A stretch of 64,000 nt of DNA, from NCBI GenBank assembly GCA_947502885.1, contig CANNBP010000017.1:1-64000 (forward strand), read 5' to 3'. The notes beneath the pieces are model-generated. The model was not told the DNA's origin and searched no databases. It worked only from the letters and a program-made list of their open reading frames with translations. Below, in pieces: positions 26,299-34,499 of this stretch. The position numbers and the translations under genes are program-made. The first letter of the stretch is position 1; each line of letters starts with the position of its first letter. The stretch is from an uncultured Aquimarina sp. (lineage in GTDB: Bacteria > Bacteroidota > Bacteroidia > Flavobacteriales > Flavobacteriaceae).

Positions 26299-26970
26299 TT
26301 ACCCTTTCCACTGTTTTAAAATATGATTGATATCGTATCTAATTTCTGATCGAATCTCTTTTTTACTTTTTCCTTTTCCAAATTGATCATCGTAATTTGT
26401 TTCTGCATGTCGTATATGAGCTTCAACGGCTAGATCAATCATCTTAGCATCAAACTGCTTGGCATTAGCTGTACGTCCCACTCTTCCGCTATACTTTTCA
26501 CAAGCATGTTGAGCAATGCTAAATTCTCGATTTGTAGGGCAATTAGGGTATCGTTTTCTAATAGCTCGCGCAAAGTTAATTTTGTATTCTTTGTCTTTTA
26601 CTTCTCTTACGATAGCCGCTTTTTTATTTTTTTCGTTTCGAGCGGCTTGATCTTTTTTACATTCTAACCTTGCTTTTTCTATGGCGATTTCTTCTACTAA
26701 TTGCCCTTGTCGTTCATATCGTTTTCTTCGTTGATTCCATGCAAGAACAACACCGCAAAGTGTTGAATGTTTTTTTGATCTTCTAGTCATGGCAGCATCT
26801 CCAGGAGGAAGCATCACATACCCAACAAAAGGGGAGCAGTTAAAACAGGTACCTCGATGATTTTCGCTTTCTGCAACAAAAGATTTCCCTTTAGGAATAT
26901 TTTTGCCACACTTGATACATCGAAGTTTTTCTTTTTTGGTTAGAAAGATATTTTGAGCCGTTGTTGCCAA
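26299..26970 (-). CDS. DUF2293-domain protein
   Basis: 223 residues. The N-terminus holds a zinc-finger-like pair (CIKCGKNIPKGKSF ... CFNC). A Lys/Arg-rich middle is followed by the DUF2293 pattern 'FARAIRKRYPNCP', 'IAQHACEKYSGRVGRTA' and 'AVEAHIRHAETNYD'. Cytoplasmic; probably nucleic-acid binding given its charge and fingers, but the function is not established. Same strand as the two small genes downstream, with 62 bp between. Confidence 0.85.
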   Translation of the reverse strand: MATTAQNIFLTKKEKLRCIKCGKNIPKGKSFVAESENHRGTCFNCSPFVGYVMLPPGDAAMTRRSKKHSTLCGVVLAWNQRRKRYERQGQLVEEIAIEKARLECKKDQAARNEKNKKAAIVREVKDKEYKINFARAIRKRYPNCPTNREFSIAQHACEKYSGRVGRTANAKQFDAKMIDLAVEAHIRHAETNYDDQFGKGKSKKEIRSEIRYDINHILKQWKG

Positions 26971-27291
26971 TTTTTAGAATTTGAAATATGTGCAAAAATA
27001 AGAGATGTAATGGTACTATAAAACATGTTTTTCAGCTTTTATAAAAAGTAAAATTTGTGGTAACATTTTTTTTGTTCGAAACATAAATCTATAGTGAGTG
27101 AATAAAAGAAACGAACATATGGTTTTAAAACCATAATCTATGTGAAGTGGTATTACAATGGTTATAAGATGGTAGTTTTGATTTTTTTACCTGTTTTTTA
27201 TTTTTTAGTATCTAAAAAATAAAAAACAGGTAAAAAACTCTTTGATTAATATTTGTTAAACATCAATCTTAATTATTTAAAAGATTATTAG
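26971..27291. other. Intergenic region with long hairpin
   Basis: No ORF. It holds the promoter side of the minus-strand DUF2293 gene, a short ATGGTTTTAAAACCAT palindrome (27118-27133) and the 26-bp-arm hairpin at 27183. Confidence 0.6.
27183..27237. repeat. 55-bp perfect hairpin
   Basis: Two exact 26-bp arms (start TTTTTTACCTG, end CAGGTAAAAAA) around a TAT centre. It is symmetrical with terminal A and T tracts, so it could terminate in both directions or be a small palindromic repeat element. It precedes the ORF at 27292 by 54 bp. Confidence 0.75.
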
Positions 27292-27699
27292 ATGCATGTA
27301 AAATTTCTTAGTTTAATATTGATGTTTATTATATCATTTCAGAATAGTGATTCTAATATGAATGATTTGATAGGGGAATGGTGTTTGTTTCATACTTCTA
27401 CTCCTTGTCATGTTAACGCTAGGTTGTACAAGAAACAAGAGAAAGTTAATATAAAAACGTGCATTGCTTCTTTAGTGATCAAAAAGGATCAAAAATTTAG
27501 ATCTAATTTTTATAGAGAAGAGGTTACAGGTACATGGATGACGTCTCAAAAGAGATTACTTTACTTGGATGGTCGGGGCACAAATAAAAAATATGCAATA
27601 GAATTGAAAAATGATACTTTGATTCTACATGCACAATTATTATGTGGGGGTTACCAAAGTTATAGTTTTAAAAGAAAGGAGAATAATCAAAGTAAGTAA
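27292..27699 (+). CDS. Small secreted protein of unknown function
   Basis: 135 residues. The N-terminus (MHVKFLSLILMFIISFQ) is a likely signal peptide without a clear lipobox. The rest has four Cys residues and alternating strands (LIGEWCLFHT, 'TGTWMTSQKRLLYLDGRG', 'YAIELKNDTLIL'), which looks like a small lipocalin-like 'GEW...' beta-barrel fold. This is only a resemblance. Monocistronic by spacing. Confidence 0.6.
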   Translation: MHVKFLSLILMFIISFQNSDSNMNDLIGEWCLFHTSTPCHVNARLYKKQEKVNIKTCIASLVIKKDQKFRSNFYREEVTGTWMTSQKRLLYLDGRGTNKKYAIELKNDTLILHAQLLCGGYQSYSFKRKENNQSK

Positions 27700-27805
27700 G
27701 AGCAAAATATTATTGAAGAAAAAAATAAGGGAGTAAGGTGTGAAATTGTATGATTAATTTGGAACAAAAAGATAGGGGATTATCTAAGTAAAGTGAATTT
27801 GGTTT

Positions 27806-28369
27806 ATGAATAAGTTTATGTTTGAAGAGAGGATTCCATTTTTTCTTTCAGAAAAATATGTATTGCATTTTAAGGGAAAGAAGAAGAAAATCCTTGCTAA
27901 AAGAGGTTTGTTGGATGCTCGAACTGAATTTACTTTGAGGTATAATAATCAAAAAGGATATTTAAAAATAAAGAAAAAAGAAGTATTCTATACCACATTT
28001 AAAGGCTTTTTAAGTGGAATAAAGATTGAATTAAAACACTTATCAGGTGAAATTACAATTCAAAAAGAAGGAGTGACCTATGAATTTATATTTCAGGAAG
28101 GATTGATTACGGGTATATTTATAGAAAATAGAAATGTTGGAGTTATAATGCAAAAAAGCAAAGTTAACTTCGGTTTTGAGAAATATTACGGATTTGTAGA
28201 GGATATCGTTCCAAAGAGTGTGCTAGTTATTTTTCTTATTCTTTTTAATAGAATATATTCTAAAGAAGGTTATATTACATATAGTTATAAAGGGTTTGTT
28301 TCTATAAAACCTAGGTTAAAGTGCGATTCTGAGTTGATAAAAAGATTAAATGAGATAGATCAAAGTTAA
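27806..28369 (+). CDS. Hypothetical protein, beta-rich
   Basis: 187 residues. No signal peptide, basic N-terminal third, then alternating hydrophobic strands (GEITIQKEGVTYEFIF, 'GLITGIFIENRNVGVIM') and one hydrophobic stretch near 138-150 (PKSVLVIFLILF) that could be a membrane segment or core helix. I do not recognise the family. It lies between a small secreted protein and the cysteine-rich peptide gene in a stretch of lineage-specific genes. Confidence 0.5.
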   Translation: MNKFMFEERIPFFLSEKYVLHFKGKKKKILAKRGLLDARTEFTLRYNNQKGYLKIKKKEVFYTTFKGFLSGIKIELKHLSGEITIQKEGVTYEFIFQEGLITGIFIENRNVGVIMQKSKVNFGFEKYYGFVEDIVPKSVLVIFLILFNRIYSKEGYITYSYKGFVSIKPRLKCDSELIKRLNEIDQS

Positions 28370-28686
28370 AATACTATTGGATTTATTAACTAATACTCGA
28401 ACCCTTTCGAGTGACATGGAATCTGGGCAGAATCTGGACTATGTCATAATAATAAAGAACTACTAGTTTCATTATATTGAAACTGGTAGCTTGTACTTTT
28501 TGAAATAGAATACGAATTTGATAATGAGTAAGAACAAGAGTTTTTTACATAAACCATCTTTCACGGGATTCTAGAATTTCGAGAACGTTATATTGATAAG
28601 GTGTTGGTAAATGTTTAATATTGAGTAAGTTCTGAGTAGGATTGACTTTTAGAACTCTTATTTATTAACATTTAAATTATTCTAAA
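28370..28686. other. Intergenic region upstream of the peptide gene
   Basis: 317 bp without an ORF. It has a hairpin AGTTTCA/TGAAACT at 28464-28486, possibly a terminator for the gene before. No clear promoter box recognised. Confidence 0.4.
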
Positions 28687-28860
28687 ATGAAAAAAACACT
28701 TTTAAATCTGGGAAAACCACTTAGTAAAGTGCAGCAAAGAAGTATTCAGGGTGGAGGACCAAAAAGTTGCGTTACAGATGAAGATTGCGGCGGATATCTG
28801 TCTTGTTGCTATCATGAATATTTTGGTAGAGAAGTTTGTATATGGGGACAATTTTGTTAG
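28687..28860 (+). CDS. Double-glycine-leader, knottin-like cysteine-rich peptide
   Basis: 57 residues, below the usual ORF length limit. The N-terminal half (LLNLGKPLSKVQQRSIQGG) is the leader typical of small flavobacterial bacteriocin-like peptides, which are cut after GG by peptidase-containing ABC transporters. The remaining ~34 residues carry six Cys at 28, 34, 40, 41, 51 and 57, i.e. C-x5-C-x5-CC-x9-C-x5-C, the order of inhibitor-cystine-knot peptides. A terminator follows at 28899. No transporter is in the window, so export must use a system elsewhere. Antibacterial, signalling or toxin functions are all possible. Confidence 0.78.
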   Translation: MKKTLLNLGKPLSKVQQRSIQGGGPKSCVTDEDCGGYLSCCYHEYFGREVCIWGQFC

Positions 28861-28898
28861 TTTGTAACAGCAGGCCATAACATTCGAACAATAGTATA

Positions 28899-28933
28899 AA
28901 CAGCCATACCCAATAAAGTATGGTTGTTTTTTT
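28899..28933 (+). terminator. Terminator after peptide gene
   Basis: AACAGCCATAC / GTATGGTTGTT stem (one G-T pair) with loop CCAATAAA, followed by T7. Confidence 0.8.
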
Positions 28934-29053
28934 ATGATTTAAAAGTATGCTGCTTGAGATTAGAATTATATAAAAATTAGCTTTCAAAAACCATCCTTTT
29001 CTTTAAATTAGCTCCCTCAATGCGATAGGGATAGTAGTGGTATCCTTTTTTTT

Positions 29054-29078
29054 GTCACCCTGAGCTTGTCGAAGGGTT
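29054..29078. repeat. REP-like dispersed repeat
   Basis: GTCACCCTGAGCTTGTCGAA-GGGTT, a small intergenic palindromic repeat; a variant is at 30552. This type is common in Bacteroidetes genomes. Confidence 0.6.
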
Positions 29079-29133
29079 TACTGACAAGAAAAAGATAGAA
29101 CGAATAGCCCGGCAATCGCCCAAAAATAGAACC

Positions 29134-30405
29134 ATGTTAGTAGTACAAAACATCGTAGCCAACAAAGAAGCGTATATCAAAGCTTTGAAAAAACGAAATT
29201 TTGATGCCGCTCCTGTATTAGAAGAGGTAATTAAATTAGACGAAGACCGTCGAGCTACACAGGCTAAATTAGACAACACTCTGGCCGACTCTAATAAGTT
29301 TTCTAAGGAAATAGGACTCTTATTTAAAAATGGAGAACAGCAAAAAGCAAATTTGCTAAAAGAGAAAACAGCACAACTTAAAGAAAGTTCCAAAGAGTTG
29401 TCGGTTGAGTTGACTACTATACAAGAAAAATTGGTTGAGATTTTATATACTATTCCTAATATTCCACATGATAGTGTTCCAGATGGGCAAAGTGATGAGG
29501 ATAATGAAGAGGTGTTTAGAGAAGGGGATATACCAAAGCTAGAAGATGGAGCATTGCCACATTGGGAACTAGCAAAGAAATATGATATTATTGATTTTGA
29601 ACTAGGAGTAAAAATTACGGGAGCAGGATTTCCTGTGTACAAAGGTAAAGGAGCTCGATTACAACGTGCTTTAATTAATTATTTTCTAGATAAAAATATT
29701 GATGCAGGATATAAAGAGTTTCAGGTACCTCATTTGGTAAATGAAGCTTCTGGATACGGAACCGGACAATTGCCTGATAAAGAAGGACAGATGTACCATG
29801 TAACAGGTGATGATTTATACTTGATCCCAACGGCAGAGGTTCCTGTAACCAATATGTTTAGAGATGAATTGATACAAGAGAGTGATTTACCCGTTACTTG
29901 CACAGGATATACGCCATGTTTTAGACGTGAGGCAGGTTCTTATGGTGCCCATGTACGTGGATTAAATCGTTTACATCAATTTGATAAAGTAGAGATTGTA
30001 CGAATCGAAAAACCTGAAAACTCATATGATGCACTTGATGGTATGGTTGAGCATGTAAAAGTGATCTTGAACGAACTTAATCTACCGTATCGTATTTTAC
30101 GTTTATGTGGTGGAGATATAGGGTTTACTTCTGCTTTAACTTATGATTTTGAAGTCTTTTCTACAGCGCAAGACCGTTGGTTAGAGATTAGCTCTGTGTC
30201 TAATTTTGAATCTTTTCAAGCCAATCGTTTAAAACTACGTTTTAAAGATAATAACGGAAAAAATCAATTAACACATACCCTTAATGGAAGCTCTTTGGCA
30301 TTACCAAGAGTACTGGCAGGTATTTTAGAGAATTGCCAAACTCGACAAGGAATTAAGATACCAGAGGTATTGGTGCCTTATTGTGGTTTTGAGTATATTG
30401 ATTGA
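29134..30405 (+). CDS. serS: Serine-tRNA ligase
   Basis: 423 residues, normal length. The N-terminal ~110 residues are the tRNA-binding coiled coil (two long helices rich in Lys/Glu). The class II catalytic core follows: TAEVPVTNMF, motif 2 FRREAGSYG, 'DRWLEISSVSNFESFQANR' and motif 3 NGSSLALPRVLAGILENCQ. It charges tRNA-Ser with serine. Single gene with its own terminator at 30430. Confidence 0.97.
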   Translation: MLVVQNIVANKEAYIKALKKRNFDAAPVLEEVIKLDEDRRATQAKLDNTLADSNKFSKEIGLLFKNGEQQKANLLKEKTAQLKESSKELSVELTTIQEKLVEILYTIPNIPHDSVPDGQSDEDNEEVFREGDIPKLEDGALPHWELAKKYDIIDFELGVKITGAGFPVYKGKGARLQRALINYFLDKNIDAGYKEFQVPHLVNEASGYGTGQLPDKEGQMYHVTGDDLYLIPTAEVPVTNMFRDELIQESDLPVTCTGYTPCFRREAGSYGAHVRGLNRLHQFDKVEIVRIEKPENSYDALDGMVEHVKVILNELNLPYRILRLCGGDIGFTSALTYDFEVFSTAQDRWLEISSVSNFESFQANRLKLRFKDNNGKNQLTHTLNGSSLALPRVLAGILENCQTRQGIKIPEVLVPYCGFEYID

Positions 30406-30429
30406 AAATATATACATATAGTAAACAGA

Positions 30430-30460
30430 AAAAAGAGATCTATTTTAGATCTCTTTTTTA
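30430..30460 (+). terminator. Terminator after serS
   Basis: AAAAAGAGATCT / AGATCTCTTTTTT hairpin with loop ATTTT and T run. Confidence 0.85.
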
Positions 30461-30551
30461 TTTGCCTATAAAAAGTAGCTTAAGAGATTGTTTTTTCGGC
30501 TTATCGAAAATTTTAGATAAAGTTTCGTAAGTCTAGACTTTTTTTGTTTGA

Positions 30552-30577
30552 GTCACCCCGAGCTTGTCTAAAGGTTG
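30552..30577. repeat. REP-like dispersed repeat
   Basis: GTCACCCCGAGCTTGTCTAA..., a diverged version of the repeat at 29054. Confidence 0.5.
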
Positions 30578-30677
30578 GCAATGATAAAAAGAAAAGAAAG
30601 AACATATAAGTACTAGTCTGTTAACCTCTTTGCAACTTTGAGTCATTAAGGTTATCTTTACAAAAAAACACCGTAAG

Positions 30678-32465
30678 ATGCGCCTTATTCTATTTTATAT
30701 AAGCTTGTTACTAACTTTTTCGACAGCAGCACAATCAGAGCAGCTGGCAAAAAACTATATCCAGCAAGGACAATATGAAAAGGCACTATCTGTTTATCAA
30801 AAACTATACAATAAAAACCCCAATAGAATGGGGTATATATTAGGTCTTGTAGAAGCACATCAACAGTTAGAGCAGTTTGATAAAGCAGAAAAAATATTGA
30901 CCAATAGGGTTAAAATGACTCCTGATAATGCGCAGATTCTTGTAGAATTAGGTCACCATTATGATGTGCAGGGAAAGCCTGAAGAAGCGAAGGTGTATTA
31001 CAACAAAGCCATAGAAACTTATGAAAAGAGTGGTGTAAACCATGCCTATTCTCTTGCTCAAACCTTTGAAAAATATAGTTTGTTGGATGAAGCTGCAATC
31101 ATTTATGAAAAAGGAATGAAAGATAATCCTAGAGCTAATTTTAATGTGCAGTTGGCAAAGATTTATGGAGAACAAGGAAATTTACATAAAATGTTTAATA
31201 GCTATTTGTCTTTGTTACAATTACAACCCAGTTATGTGAGTATAGTACAACGCAATTTTGGAGAGTATATTTCTGAAGATTCTAGTAGCGAAGCCAATAC
31301 TGTTTTTAGAAAACTATTAGTAAAAAAATTACAACAAGAACCTAACATCTTGTATAATGAAATGCTAAGTTGGTTATTTGTACAACAAAAAGAATTTAAA
31401 AAGGCTTTTATACAAGAAAAAGCTATCTATAAACGAAAAGAAGAAGGTTTACAAGGAATTATTGGTCTGGCAAGAATAGCCATTTCAGAAAAGGATATTA
31501 AATCTGCTACCGAAATATTAAATTATATTCTTGAAACGCCAGCATCAAAGGATATGAAATTAACGGCACACAAAATTATTTTGAAGTCCAAAGTTGATAA
31601 TGCAGTAAAAAAAGAATATAAAGCCGTTGTAGAGCAATATGATGCTGTTTTTGAGGAGTATGGTAAATCACAACAAACAATAGGTTTACAAGTCGACTAC
31701 GCACATTTTTTGGCATTTAAAATGGATGAGAAAAATCAAGCAATAGATTTTTTAAAAGACATGCTTACTCGAGGGCGTCTATCTAGATTTCAAACCTCGA
31801 GAATAAAAATGAAAATTGCAGATATATTGGTATTAGATCAGAAATTTAATCAAGCTTTGATCTATTATACTCAGGTGCAAAACGCATTAAAAAATAACTT
31901 TCTGGCACAAGACGCCCGCTTTAAGGTAGCTAAAACAAGTTATTATAAAGGGGATTTTGCCTGGGCCCAAACACAACTTGACGTATTAAAATCGTCTACC
32001 TCTCAATTAATTGCAAACGATGCAATGGAGCTTAGTCTTATTATTAGTGATAATTCTCTTGAGGATTCTACGCAAACGGCATTAAAGATTTTTGCTAAAG
32101 CAGATTTACTAGCTTTTCAGAATAAAAACAAAGAAGCCATTGCTATGTATGATAAGATATTAGAGCAGCATAGAGGAGAAAAAATCGAGGATGAAACTTT
32201 TTTACGTCAGGCAAAGTTGTTAGAAAAAGAAAAAGATTTCGAAAGAGCCAAGGTAAATTACCTTAAAATCATTGAATTTTATAATGAAGATATTTTGGTT
32301 GATGATGCCTATTATTGGTTAGCAGAACTGTATACTAACGAATTGGGAGAGCCTGAAAAGGCTAAAGAACTCTACGAAAAAATAATCTTCAATCATGCAG
32401 ATAGCATTTATTTTGTCGAAGCTCGTAAAAAATACAGAAGCTTAAGAGGTGATGCTATTAATTAA
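30678..32465 (+). CDS. Periplasmic tetratricopeptide repeat protein
   Basis: 595 residues. Signal peptide (MRLILFYISLLLTFSTAAQ). Numerous TPR units, e.g. 'GQYEKALSVYQKLYNKNPNR', 'GKPEEAKVYYNKAIETYEK' and a final 'GEPEKAKELYEKIIFNHADS'. TPRs are protein-interaction scaffolds. Such proteins in flavobacteria often serve envelope assembly or gliding, but nothing here shows which partner. It is separated from serS by a terminator and has a TTTG-rich promoter-like stretch around 30628. Confidence 0.85.
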   Translation: MRLILFYISLLLTFSTAAQSEQLAKNYIQQGQYEKALSVYQKLYNKNPNRMGYILGLVEAHQQLEQFDKAEKILTNRVKMTPDNAQILVELGHHYDVQGKPEEAKVYYNKAIETYEKSGVNHAYSLAQTFEKYSLLDEAAIIYEKGMKDNPRANFNVQLAKIYGEQGNLHKMFNSYLSLLQLQPSYVSIVQRNFGEYISEDSSSEANTVFRKLLVKKLQQEPNILYNEMLSWLFVQQKEFKKAFIQEKAIYKRKEEGLQGIIGLARIAISEKDIKSATEILNYILETPASKDMKLTAHKIILKSKVDNAVKKEYKAVVEQYDAVFEEYGKSQQTIGLQVDYAHFLAFKMDEKNQAIDFLKDMLTRGRLSRFQTSRIKMKIADILVLDQKFNQALIYYTQVQNALKNNFLAQDARFKVAKTSYYKGDFAWAQTQLDVLKSSTSQLIANDAMELSLIISDNSLEDSTQTALKIFAKADLLAFQNKNKEAIAMYDKILEQHRGEKIEDETFLRQAKLLEKEKDFERAKVNYLKIIEFYNEDILVDDAYYWLAELYTNELGEPEKAKELYEKIIFNHADSIYFVEARKKYRSLRGDAIN

Positions 32466-32533
32466 TAGTTGATGTTCTTTATTAAAGAAATGTTTATTTG
32501 ATCAAGTGCACTGTATATAGCTTTACTTCTTTG

Positions 32534-32541
32534 TAACTTTG
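32534..32541 (+). promoter_or_regulatory. Candidate -7 box for DinB-like gene
   Basis: TAACTTTG, matching TAnnTTTG, 33 bp before the start codon at 32574. Confidence 0.5.
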
Positions 32542-32573
32542 CCTACTTCTGTAAGTAATATAGAAAATAAAAT

Positions 32574-33125
32574 ATGGTAGAGGAATATTTAGAGAACATC
32601 AAAAAACAATTTAAATCCTATAAAGAAGTTGCAGATAAAACGATTTCACAGTTAAACGAAGAGGATCTCTATTGGAAATATAATGAAGAGAGTAATGATA
32701 TAGCATGCATTATTGTACATGTATCAGAAAATATGCTTTCTAGGTGGACAAACTTCTTTACCAGTGATGGCGAAAAAGAATGGCGTAATAGAGATGAAGA
32801 GTTTGTGAAACAGGAGTTGACTGCCACAGAACTGCTTCAGAAATGGGAAGATGGATGGAGTTGTCTGTTCTCTGCACTGGATTCAATAAACGAAGTTAAT
32901 TTTGATACCCCCATTTTTATTAGAAATAAAAAGCATAAGTTGATTGAAAGCATTACAAGGCAAATTGCTCATTATCCTTATCATATTGGACAAATTGCAT
33001 TTATTGGAAAAATGATTTTAAATGAAAGGTGGAATTCACCATCAATACCAAAGGGAAAATCAAAAGAGTATATTCAGTCAGAAATTAATTCAAACACAAA
33101 AAAGAGTGTAAAAAGTAAAGTATAG
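32574..33125 (+). CDS. DUF1572/DinB-like protein
   Basis: 183 residues, four-helix-bundle pattern of the DinB/YfiT superfamily: 'YWKYNEESNDIACIIVHVSENMLSRWTNF' with the first metal-ligand His (HVSEN), and 'ITRQIAHYPYHIGQIAFIGKM' with the two later His (H..YH). DUF1572 proteins are likely metal-dependent enzymes with unknown substrate, perhaps thiol-related as in bacillithiol transferases. Single gene with its own promoter box. Confidence 0.85.
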   Translation: MVEEYLENIKKQFKSYKEVADKTISQLNEEDLYWKYNEESNDIACIIVHVSENMLSRWTNFFTSDGEKEWRNRDEEFVKQELTATELLQKWEDGWSCLFSALDSINEVNFDTPIFIRNKKHKLIESITRQIAHYPYHIGQIAFIGKMILNERWNSPSIPKGKSKEYIQSEINSNTKKSVKSKV

Positions 33126-33190
33126 AACTTACTTTTTAAAATAAGAAACTCTTAATTATAAATTACCTTTTATAGGTTAATAGTTTAAAT

Positions 33191-33505
33191 ATGTATATAT
33201 ATAACGTCACTATAAATATAGAAGAAACTGTTCATGACGAATGGTTAATCTGGATGCAACAAGAGCATATTCCTGAAATGCTTGCTACAGGTAAATTTAG
33301 TAAAGCTTTGTTGTCTAAAGTATTGGTAGAAGAGGAAATGGGAGGGGTTACATACTCGGTTCAGTATACAACGACAAATAAAGAAACGTTACAAAAATAC
33401 TACGATGAGAATGCTGATGCGCTTAGAGCAAAGTCAAATCGTTTTGCAGGAAAGTTTGTTGCATTTAGAACAGAATTAGAAATTGTAAGCGAACAAAATG
33501 GGTAA
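33191..33505 (+). CDS. DUF4286-family protein
   Basis: 104 residues with the ferredoxin-like dimeric alpha/beta-barrel pattern: 'YNVTINIEETVHDEWLIWMQQEHIPEMLATGKF' and a final 'FVAFRTELEIV'. Function unknown. It overlaps rsmA by 8 bp, a common flavobacterial pairing, so the two are translated together. Confidence 0.85.
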   Translation: MYIYNVTINIEETVHDEWLIWMQQEHIPEMLATGKFSKALLSKVLVEEEMGGVTYSVQYTTTNKETLQKYYDENADALRAKSNRFAGKFVAFRTELEIVSEQNG

Positions 33506-34355
33506 ATCAAAAGGAAATAAGAAGTATAATTCTGATTATAAAAAACCTATTGAGAAAACTGCAGTTAAGGCAAAAAAGCACTTAGGGCAACATTTTTTGA
33601 AAGATGAAAACATTGCTCAAAAAATTGGAGATACACTTACCTTAGAGGGATATGATAATGTAATTGAAATAGGCCCTGGAATGGGTGTACTTACCAAGTA
33701 TATTCTTCAAAAAGATATCAATGTTATAGCAATGGATTTGGATACCGAGTCGATCGAGTATCTTAATACCAATTTTCAGCTCGAACATTATGACGTATTG
33801 CGAAAAAACACCAAGTTTAAGGTAATAGAAGCTGATTTTCTCAAGTTTGATCTAGATACTATATTCGAGCAAGGACAATTCGCTATTACAGGCAATTTTC
33901 CATATAATATTTCTACTCAAATTGTTTTTAAAACATTAGAAAACAGAGATCGTATTCCTGAGTTTACAGGAATGTTTCAGAAAGAAGTAGCACAACGTAT
34001 ATGCGAGAAAGAAGGAAGTAAAGCGTATGGTATACTCTCAGTATTAGCACAGGCATTTTATGATGCTGAATATTTGTTTACAGTAGCTCCTAGTGTGTTT
34101 AACCCACCTCCTAAAGTAGATAGTGGGGTATTGAGATTAATTAGAAAAAAGAACTACGAATTGCCTTGTGATGAAAAGTTGTTTTTTAAAGTAGTTAAAA
34201 CGGCCTTTGGTCAGCGAAGAAAAACATTAAGAAATAGTCTTAAAGTTTTTCAATTGAGCGAAGAAATCAAAGTATTGGATATTCTTAATAAACGTCCAGA
34301 ACAATTAACTGTAGATCAGTTTTTAGAATTAACCTTACTTATTCAAAATGGTTGA
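33498..34355 (+). CDS. rsmA: 16S rRNA (adenine1518/1519-N6)-dimethyltransferase
   Basis: 285 residues. KKHLGQHFLKDENIA is the family signature; the SAM-binding motif I is VIEIGPGMGVLT, with MDLD for motif II and the catalytic NFPYNIS motif IV. The C-terminal helical domain has 'FGQRRKTLRNSLK'. It dimethylates two adenines in helix 45 of 16S rRNA (KsgA). The first 25 residues are a Lys-rich extension. Confidence 0.96.
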   Translation: MGKSKGNKKYNSDYKKPIEKTAVKAKKHLGQHFLKDENIAQKIGDTLTLEGYDNVIEIGPGMGVLTKYILQKDINVIAMDLDTESIEYLNTNFQLEHYDVLRKNTKFKVIEADFLKFDLDTIFEQGQFAITGNFPYNISTQIVFKTLENRDRIPEFTGMFQKEVAQRICEKEGSKAYGILSVLAQAFYDAEYLFTVAPSVFNPPPKVDSGVLRLIRKKNYELPCDEKLFFKVVKTAFGQRRKTLRNSLKVFQLSEEIKVLDILNKRPEQLTVDQFLELTLLIQNG

Positions 34356-34448
34356 GTCTATTAGGCCTAATTTATGACTTTTAAAAACAGATGATATTGC
34401 TTAAAAAAAGGTTTAACTTCTACATAAACTCCAATTAAATTGTTTGGT

Positions 34449-34456
34449 TATCTTTG
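34449..34456 (+). promoter_or_regulatory. Candidate -7 box for mgtE
   Basis: TATCTTTG, matching TAnnTTTG, 44 bp before the mgtE start. Confidence 0.5.
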
Positions 34457-34499
34457 TGAGCGTTTATAATTGGGATATTAAACTTTTTAAGTATAGTGT

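Noticed and set aside
29055..29642. 195-aa minus-strand ORF over serS
   Set aside because: Antisense of a complete, well-conserved serS; Ser/Cys-rich composition is typical of a shadow frame.
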